DNA of 64,000 bases. It comes from Parapedobacter defluvii (GTDB taxonomy: Bacteria; Bacteroidota; Bacteroidia; Sphingobacteriales; Sphingobacteriaceae). Position numbers and translations under genes: made by a program. Below, piece by piece: positions 58,991 to 64,000 of the stretch. The stretch lies in NCBI RefSeq assembly GCF_014642075.1, contig NZ_BMIK01000016.1, positions 49,594-113,593 of the forward strand. The letters run 5' to 3'. Below the pieces are notes generated by a model. That model did no database searches. It saw nothing but the letters and a program-made list of their open reading frames with translations, and was not told where the DNA came from. The number at the start of each line of letters is the position of its first letter. Positions within the stretch are counted from its first letter, which is position 1.

Positions 58991-59811
58991 GTCTTAATAA
59001 AGAGAGAAGGTATTGTCGGATAATTCGCCAATGCCTTGGTAAGGCTCGGAGCAAATATTTTCTGGAAAAATGATTTATGCGGCCTTGCAAATACCAGCAA
59101 ATCCAAGTGTTCTGATTTTGCAGTCTGTGTCACGGCATTGATGTCGGCTTTTTCTACAGGTACCGCTTTGTAAGAAACGCCCCAATCGGGATACGCCTCT
59201 GCCACCTTCCGCTGCCAGCGTTCCAACTCCTTTTCCGGAGCCTTTTCATCTTTCTTGAAAAAATGAACCATAGCCAGGTGGGGCCGGAGTTTAACGGCTT
59301 GCTGAAAAGCAAATAATGCATCCAATTCGTGATCGTCATAAGCCGTAAAGAAACCCACACGCTGAAAGGCAAAATCGGGTGTATCGATAGGTACGACCAA
59401 CACAGGCACCGGTGATTTTTTAATGACTTCGTACGTGGTGCTGCCTAAAATACTCTCGGTAATATTGGTTGCCCCTTTGGTGCCCATGACTACCAGGCAG
59501 TTTTCTCCCTTTTTGAGCTTATCCGTTACCACGTCAATCATAAACCCTTTGACACATTCACCTTCGATATCAACCTCGGGGAATTGCCGGTTCAGGTTCT
59601 CAACCAAGCTTTTCATGGCCTCCGCAGATTCAGTCTCCGCCCAGCGGATCTGTTTCACACTATTCCCTTCTTCTCCATAACCCGAATACAATGCAATATA
59701 CACATGCAGCAATTGCACCTTCTGTTTGGAAATATTGGCCAATGCACAGGCATACTCCGCCGCAACATATGCATTTTCAGAAAAATCGGTAGGAACTAAT
59801 ATGGTTTTCAT
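58987..59811 (-). CDS. Universal stress protein (tandem UspA domains)
   Basis: A 274-residue protein with two UspA-like domains (about 1-143 and 148-273). The first has [22 protein letters not shown] and [35 protein letters not shown], matching the G-2x-G-9x-G(S/T) ATP-binding form; the second is more divergent. It is translationally coupled to prpB (ATGA). UspA proteins help cells survive starvation and stress, and in propionate clusters their role is unknown. The CBS protein gene upstream (36 nt) may be its regulatory partner. Confidence 0.9.
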   Translation of the reverse strand: MKTILVPTDFSENAYVAAEYACALANISKQKVQLLHVYIALYSGYGEEGNSVKQIRWAETESAEAMKSLVENLNRQFPEVDIEGECVKGFMIDVVTDKLKKGENCLVVMGTKGATNITESILGSTTYEVIKKSPVPVLVVPIDTPDFAFQRVGFFTAYDDHELDALFAFQQAVKLRPHLAMVHFFKKDEKAPEKELERWQRKVAEAYPDWGVSYKAVPVEKADINAVTQTAKSEHLDLLVFARPHKSFFQKIFAPSLTKALANYPTIPSLFIKT

Positions 59812-59847
59812 GCAACATATAAATTATGGTGTGTAAGATACAAAATC

Positions 59848-60270
59848 CTATCCAATAACGTTCAGAAAATATGCGATAACATCTGTGGTCGTTACAATCC
59901 CGATCGCTTCTCCCTCATCGTTGACCACAGGCAACGCATGGAAATTTGATTCCACAAATAGTTTGCCTAATTCCGCTATGGTACACTCCGGCGTGACCGT
60001 TTCGGGATTGGATGCCATCACCTGCTCCAAAGTCAATAGGTCAAAAATTCCGAAATCAGCAGGTTCCTCTCCTCCGAAAATGTCACCGAAACTGAGCCGC
60101 AGAATGTCGTTACGGCTGATGATCCCCACGAGCTTTTTATCCTGCACCACCGGAAGATGCCTGATATTATGCTTGCGCATCAGGTCATAAACGCGATGTA
60201 AATCATCTTCGACATTAACTGTGAGCAGATTTTGGGTCATGATGGCGCTTACCTTTTCTTGCTTGTTCAT
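59848..60270 (-). CDS. CBS-domain protein
   Basis: A 140-residue protein made of a CBS pair (about 10-60 and 80-138): MTQNLLTVNVEDDLHRVYDLMRKHNIRHLPVVQDKKLVGIISRNDIL and a second VMASNPETVTPECTIAEL unit ending in GIVTTTDVIAYFL. CBS pairs bind adenine nucleotides and sense energy status. It precedes the universal stress protein by 36 nt and likely belongs to the same stress/propionate unit. ATG 60270 is preferred since the frame upstream (to 60342) has no homology and the promoter box lies between. Confidence 0.9.
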   Translation of the reverse strand: MNKQEKVSAIMTQNLLTVNVEDDLHRVYDLMRKHNIRHLPVVQDKKLVGIISRNDILRLSFGDIFGGEEPADFGIFDLLTLEQVMASNPETVTPECTIAELGKLFVESNFHALPVVNDEGEAIGIVTTTDVIAYFLNVIG

Positions 60271-60295
60271 ACGTAATACATCCTTTCTTTTTAAA

Positions 60296-60303
60296 CAAAG
60301 GTA
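60296..60303 (-). promoter_or_regulatory. TAnnTTTG promoter of the CBS gene
   Basis: TACCTTTG on the minus strand, ending 26 bp before ATG 60270, with a GGA ribosome-binding region between. Probably drives CBS, usp and possibly the prp genes. Confidence 0.5.
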
Positions 60304-60825
60304 ACCCACACGCGAATGGTAATACCGAACTCCCATCATCAAAAAAAGTGATGCTGATCATCTCCGCATGGGAATCTTCCGGTTTCGCGAAAGCTCATGT
60401 ATCATTTGCTCATCAAATGCCGAAGATACAATGCTGGATTGTTCAAAAAAGATTTCGTCAGGTGAAAATGCTCTGTACTTTCATAGGTGGCTTCCTCGAT
60501 CCCCCTGCTCATGGAATGGATAGATGGCGGCTCCAATTTCTCATTTCTCTCTTTATGCGATTCCGTATCCCCATACTCAGGGTATGCAGGCACATGCTGT
60601 ATACTTCCTCCTGAATAAATCCGATATGAGTCCAATTTTTATGGGCGAAAACCGGACTCACCACGCCTTCTTCTTTCGTTCATGGGAAGCAGGTATTAAG
60701 ATAATACGGATCAGTATCGGACGGAGTAATTGGGGATATCATTTAAAAATAGAGATTGGTAAACAGACAGCGTATCCAGTATACAAAAAGGTAACATCAC
60801 GACGCAGCTTGTCGTTATCGGTTTC

Positions 60826-60833
60826 TACTTTTG
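60826..60833 (+). promoter_or_regulatory. TAnnTTTG box before the first AAA ATPase
   Basis: TACTTTTG ending 21 bp before ATG 60855. No correctly spaced -33 element was found. Confidence 0.4.
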
Positions 60834-60854
60834 AGACCAATAAATGTAGATCAT

Positions 60855-61991
60855 ATGGATACTAAAACGATGACTTTCTCACCTTCAAAAACTGACCTTT
60901 CTGTAATTCCCTGTCCGTTCATTCCCTTATCGGAGGTATTTTCACACAACCACAGCAAGGAGTCCATCAATCCGAGATTACTCTATGTGGCACTTTTCGA
61001 TACCTTACCCTGTTGGATATATCAAAAATCGATCAACATCAAAAAGGCACAGCAATGGTTCGCTATACATTATGCTGATGACATCCGCGATACATACTTC
61101 AACAAACGTTGCTTTAAACTTAACGCATTGGCGGAATATGACGATTTTATTTATGTAATGCATGACGGACTGGTTGTCTATTTTGATACTGGCTGCCAAA
61201 GCATCGAGATCCTCTTTGATAACTCCGTGCAGTCAAAAGCCGATAGGCTCCATCGCGAACTCCATCGATTCAGGAAGCGGAATAATAATCGGAAATTAAT
61301 TTCGCTCGTGGTCCTCGACAAAGATGGATTTGACACTGTTGATCAGTCCATTGCCACACCGAAACTCAGCATCAACGATAACTATAACGATGATTTTGCC
61401 CTCATACACCAAACCATCCTGAAAAGGTTATCCAAGAAAAATGATAAAGGCGTGGTGCTCTTGCATGGTAAGCCGGGAACTGGAAAGACGTCCTACATCC
61501 GGTACCTGATTACGAAAGTCAATAAAAAGGTATTCTTCCTGCCTCCTCACATGGCGGCATCCATCACAAATCCCGATTTGATCTCGCTGCTGCTGGAGCA
61601 TCCCAATTCGATATTCGTTATTGAGGATGCAGAGAATATCATCATGGACAGGCGACAAAAAGGTGGTTCGGCTGTATCGTCGCTGCTAAATTTATCGGAC
61701 GGACTGCTCTCCGATTGCCTGAACATCCAGATCATCTGTTCTTTCAACACAGACCTTTCCAAAGTAGATAATGCATTGATGCGCAAAGGCCGTTTGATCG
61801 CTTCCTATGAGTTTCAGGAATTGGAAATGGAAAAAGCGAGCCGACTGTCGGAAAAGCTCGGTTTCCTACGGGAGATTGCCAGGCCCATGACGCTTACGGA
61901 TATCTACAATCAGCAGGAACAGGATTTTCCTGTCACAACGAAAAGGGATGGCATCGGTTTCTTAGTTAATCAGCATGCGGTCGCAAAGTAA
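60855..61991 (+). CDS. BCS1-like AAA ATPase, copy 1
   Basis: A 378-residue protein. Residues 1-165 are an N-terminal region shared only with its neighbour, with no motif I recognise. Residues about 175-345 form an AAA ATPase core: Walker A GKPGTGKT (205-212), Walker B VIEDAEN with Glu257-Asp258 (the ED order resembles BCS1's LLEDID), sensor 1 region IICSFNTDLSKVD and arginine finger region RKGRLIASYEF. No membrane helix or signal is seen, so it is cytoplasmic. It is followed by a clear paralogue 104 bp downstream. The function is unknown; BCS1-like ATPases remodel or translocate folded proteins. Confidence 0.85.
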   Translation: MDTKTMTFSPSKTDLSVIPCPFIPLSEVFSHNHSKESINPRLLYVALFDTLPCWIYQKSINIKKAQQWFAIHYADDIRDTYFNKRCFKLNALAEYDDFIYVMHDGLVVYFDTGCQSIEILFDNSVQSKADRLHRELHRFRKRNNNRKLISLVVLDKDGFDTVDQSIATPKLSINDNYNDDFALIHQTILKRLSKKNDKGVVLLHGKPGTGKTSYIRYLITKVNKKVFFLPPHMAASITNPDLISLLLEHPNSIFVIEDAENIIMDRRQKGGSAVSSLLNLSDGLLSDCLNIQIICSFNTDLSKVDNALMRKGRLIASYEFQELEMEKASRLSEKLGFLREIARPMTLTDIYNQQEQDFPVTTKRDGIGFLVNQHAVAK

Positions 61992-62095
61992 TAGCGGGGT
62001 AATCATCATCTCAAACAAGTTCTAAAAATTCATCGGATAACGACATCTCTTGACGTCTTCGTTATCCACCTTTGCCAACAACAACAAGTTGAATA

Positions 62096-63217
62096 ATGAA
62101 TAAAAGCATCCACAACATCAATTTACAAGCGTTTCAGCGGCAAGGATCAAATCAATTACCAAGCAAAAAGCCTGCATACGTTCTTTACAATCGTTATTCA
62201 GCATACAGCATAAACCCCGCTGCCTTATATGCGACTTATTTCAATACCATACCGAATGTAATTACCCTGGGTGTGATTTGCTGTGAAAAAGCACAATTAT
62301 GGTTAGTCGATGCTTTTAAACAAGACATCAACGACGCGTATTTCACCAAAAGACCCATGAAACAAGAAAGTAAATTAGAATACGACGATGTGTACTATAT
62401 CATTTACAACGATATCCTCATCTATTTTGACACAAAAGGTAATGAGGCTCTGTTGCTTTTTCGTCATACACCTATGGAAACCATCGACCGTATCGTAGAC
62501 GGGGTTAAAAAATTTAAGCGTCGTGTTCGTATTAAGCCAGAAATCTCGTTAGTAGTCAATTCGTCCAAAGGTTTTGACACACGTGAAATGGAGATTACGC
62601 GACGGCGAATCGACATTGAAAATAATTACAACGACGATTTCAAAACCGTACATGAAACGATTGTCAAACGCCTTTCTAAAAAGAACGATAATGGTATCAT
62701 CCTGCTGCATGGAAAACCAGGCACAGGGAAAACCACCTATATCCGGCACCTCATCTCGACAATAAAAAAACAGGTGGTATTCCTTCCGGTGCAGATCGCA
62801 GGCGAACTAACCTCCCCGACTTTTATGGAGTTGCTTATCGATCACCCAAATTCGGTTTTCGTTATCGAAGATGCGGAGAACGTCGTCATTGACCGGAACC
62901 TCCAAAACGGTTCTCCTGTTGCAGGCATTCTGAACCTGGCGGATGGATTACTTGCGGATTGCCTGAATATCCAGATCATTTGCACCTTCAACACCGACCT
63001 TTCCAAAATCGACCCCGCGCTGCTGCGCAAGGGGCGATTGATCGCGCGATACGAGTTCACTGAATTGACGGCGCATAAAGCTCAACGCTTATCCGACGAA
63101 CTCGGATTCACATCCAAAATCACAAAGCCTATGGCATTGACAGATATCTTCAATCAAAATGAAGCCGATTTCGGTGTAATGCGAAAAATGAACGCCATCG
63201 GATTCAAGGCTGGTTAA
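62096..63217 (+). CDS. BCS1-like AAA ATPase, copy 2
   Basis: A 373-residue paralogue of the preceding gene. The ATPase core aligns with it without gaps (GKPGTGKT at 206-213, VIEDAEN with Glu258, IICTFNTDLSKID, RKGRLIARYEF) and is more than half identical by eye; the N-terminal halves are less similar (shared YFNTIPNV/YFDTLPCW, LEYDDVYYI/AEYDDFIYV). The gene starts at ATG 62096 after a CACCTTTG near-box (62067-62074), so each copy may have its own promoter. It is followed after 25 nt by a sigma-70-like fragment. Confidence 0.85.
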   Translation: MNKSIHNINLQAFQRQGSNQLPSKKPAYVLYNRYSAYSINPAALYATYFNTIPNVITLGVICCEKAQLWLVDAFKQDINDAYFTKRPMKQESKLEYDDVYYIIYNDILIYFDTKGNEALLLFRHTPMETIDRIVDGVKKFKRRVRIKPEISLVVNSSKGFDTREMEITRRRIDIENNYNDDFKTVHETIVKRLSKKNDNGIILLHGKPGTGKTTYIRHLISTIKKQVVFLPVQIAGELTSPTFMELLIDHPNSVFVIEDAENVVIDRNLQNGSPVAGILNLADGLLADCLNIQIICTFNTDLSKIDPALLRKGRLIARYEFTELTAHKAQRLSDELGFTSKITKPMALTDIFNQNEADFGVMRKMNAIGFKAG

Positions 63218-63242
63218 ACCAGCATGCAAGCTATTAATAGAC

Positions 63243-63646
63243 ATGAGACAAATCCACATTCGAGAAGCGAAAAAGGACAACCGAGTAGCAGCGATTAATC
63301 AACTCATGTTTGCTGCTTCAAAAAAACAGTTGGATTCCGAAACCTTAGAAGCGGTTTGGCAAGCTGTCTTGCTGGGCGACGAAAAAGCCACTGAAAGGTT
63401 GGTGGAAAGTATGGAAATTTATATATTGGCCGTGGCCAAACTGTATTGGAACCGACCATTCCCCTCGAAGATGTGCTGTATGCCGGGAGACACGCTTTAT
63501 CTGACCTATTGAAGGCCGGAAACAGCGCCGATTTGCGGGATCGCTTTGACCGGTTTAGCATGTGGTGGGTGAGGCAGGGGATATTGGGAATGATAACCAA
63601 CAACGACAAAAACGACTTAGACAGAAGTATAAACCAAAATCAGTAA
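63243..63646 (+). pseudogene. Sigma-70 region-2 fragment with a frameshift
   Basis: Two frames join near 63461-63470 into a product of about 133 residues. It begins MRQIHIRE like the Bacteroidota primary sigma factor (MRQLKI...). Then GDEKATERLVESMEIYILAVAKLYWN corresponds to region 2.1, continuing in the other frame with IPLEDVLYAGRHALSDLLKAG (region 2.2, usually LPLEDLIQEG) and RFSMWWVRQGILGMI (region 2.3-2.4, usually AVWWIRQAI). It ends there, without regions 3 and 4. One missing base at CGACC/ATTCCCC explains the shift, so it is either a decaying gene or a sequencing error; no slippery heptamer is visible. It is probably co-transcribed with the second AAA gene. Confidence 0.65.
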
Positions 63647-63652
63647 ATCACC

Positions 63653-63904
63653 ATGGCAAATTTTTATTGTGAGTATTGTGGTACAAAGTAACCAAGTGTC
63701 TCAAGTCTGACAAATGGCTCGTGTATGCGGCATCCCAACGGAGGAGGTAAAGGGAAGCATAAACTTTATGAGGGGAGCGAGAAATCGCAATATACCTGTA
63801 AATATTGTGGCATCCACCGTTCAAGTATTCTGAACCGGACAAGTGAATCATGTCAAAGACATCCAAATGGAGCGGGAAAAGGAAAACATAGCCCTACGTT
63901 ATGA
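63653..63904 (+). pseudogene. Zinc-finger repeat protein with premature stop
   Basis: An 83-codon frame from ATG 63653 contains an in-frame TAA at 63689-63691 (codon 13) where related proteins would have Tyr. Ignoring it, the product has two repeats of about 36 residues: FYCEYCGTK followed by SVSSLTNGSCMRHPNGGGKGKH and YTCKYCGIHRSSILNRTSESC with QRHPNGAGKGKH, i.e. CxxC plus C and H ligands of a probable zinc ribbon, twice. Similar small repeat proteins occur in Sphingobacteriaceae, from memory. It starts 6 nt after the sigma fragment. It could be inactive, a readthrough case or a sequencing error. Confidence 0.6.
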
Positions 63905-63951
63905 AAGCTGTTCATTATGTAATCTTCCCCGAAAACAGCTACGCATATTAA

Positions 63952-63974
63952 TGTAGTTTTATAATTTAGGGACA
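63952..63974 (+). mobile_element. Putative left end of an IS3-type element
   Basis: TGTAGTTTTATAATTTAGG and a few more bases immediately precede the transposase ATG at 63975. The distance and the terminal TG are compatible with a left inverted repeat of an IS3-family element. The right end lies outside the window, so the boundary is not proven. Confidence 0.45.
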
Positions 63975-64000
63975 ATGAAAAAAAGTAAGTTTAGTGAATC
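63975..64000 (+). CDS. IS3 family transposase OrfA, first codons only
   Basis: Eight full codons and part of a ninth read MKKSKFSE-, which is the usual beginning of the helix-turn-helix OrfA of IS3-family elements of Bacteroidota (MKKSKFTEEQI and variants). The rest is beyond the window. A short sequence of this kind can match by chance, but together with the preceding TG-starting end and the adjacent damaged genes the call is reasonable. Confidence 0.55.

Larger units (their letters stand above)
60271..60854. other. 584-bp gap without a recognisable gene
   Basis: Apart from the promoter boxes at its two ends (60296-60303 minus, 60826-60833 plus) I see nothing certain here. Short open frames on both strands (up to 113 codons, 60524-60865) have no recognisable motif, lack a convincing ribosome-binding site and look like chance. 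It separates the conserved prp/usp/CBS unit from the AAA-sigma-zinc finger region and may mark an insertion boundary. Confidence 0.5.

Noticed and set aside
60524..60865. 113-codon plus-strand frame before the first AAA gene
   Set aside because: No motif, overlaps the start of the AAA gene, and the TAnnTTTG box lies inside its end. Probably chance.
63446..63512. Programmed -1 frameshift in the sigma fragment
   Set aside because: No X-XXY-YYZ slippery heptamer in frame and no obvious downstream hairpin; a missing base is the simpler explanation.
1..64000. tRNA, rRNA or CRISPR genes
   Set aside because: I looked for T-arm-like and repeat-spacer patterns and found none convincing; a covariance search would be needed to be sure.

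Overview
The window is a chromosomal segment of a Bacteroidota bacterium, most likely of the Sphingobacteriaceae (Parapedobacter, Olivibacter or Sphingobacterium type). The reasons are repeated TAnnTTTG promoter boxes a few bases to about 30 bases before start codons, TonB-dependent receptors with a carboxypeptidase-like regulatory domain, a 5'-nucleotidase split into two genes, an RprXY-style two-component pair and DUF4286/DUF983 proteins. Genes are dense, mostly household functions, on both strands. I saw no rRNA, tRNA or CRISPR array.

Layout. 1-2271: an RND-type efflux operon (tetR, tolC-like gene, lipoprotein adaptor running off the left edge) with two copies of a TetR-type operator. 2321-5716: a lipoprotein with a haem/esterase-like domain, an EamA transporter and its Lrp/AsnC regulator with paired operators. 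5818-8852: split 5'-nucleotidase and an MFS exporter. 8863-11105: SDR, recR and a LOG-family phosphoribohydrolase. 11148-12810: a 39-codon ORF, a small membrane protein, and a padR regulator whose membrane partner is frameshifted. 13057-19212: clpB, a tripartite hybrid histidine kinase and mazG. 19207-25513: fatty-acid desaturase, trpS, deoxynucleoside kinase, kdsB, a secreted sugar isomerase-like protein, aldo/keto reductase and FKBP. 25680-31239: fosmidomycin-type exporter, DedA, GH1 glucosidase, glycosyltransferase and a zinc phospholipase C-like protein. 31252-41301: MocR-type regulator divergent from a BtuB-like receptor, dps, aqpZ with a candidate small RNA upstream, TauE/SafE, then a large TonB receptor with a lipoprotein partner. 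41567-44080: an ABC transporter with a histidine-rich loop plus a DUF3299 protein, probably metal handling. 44082-49252: rsmE, CNNM/CorC, ppa, DedA, HIT, greA and a response regulator. 49278-52825: histidine kinase coupled to an S9-family lipoprotein that has lost catalytic residues. 52944-55312: rfbC, rluA and small membrane genes. 55350-60270: a methylcitrate (propionate) cluster with a universal stress protein and a CBS protein. 60855-64000: two tandem paralogous BCS1-like AAA ATPases, a sigma-70 region-2 fragment with a frameshift, a zinc-finger repeat gene with an internal stop, and the first codons of an IS3-type transposase.

The right-hand 3 kb is the least ordinary part: duplicated ATPases, a sigma-like fragment and a broken zinc-finger gene beside an insertion sequence. 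Other points of interest are the S9 pseudo-protease co-translated with its kinase, the histidine-rich ABC locus whose loop contains a copy of a chromosomal repeat, and a compact small-RNA candidate before aqpZ. Functional names come from recognising motifs by eye; no searches were run.
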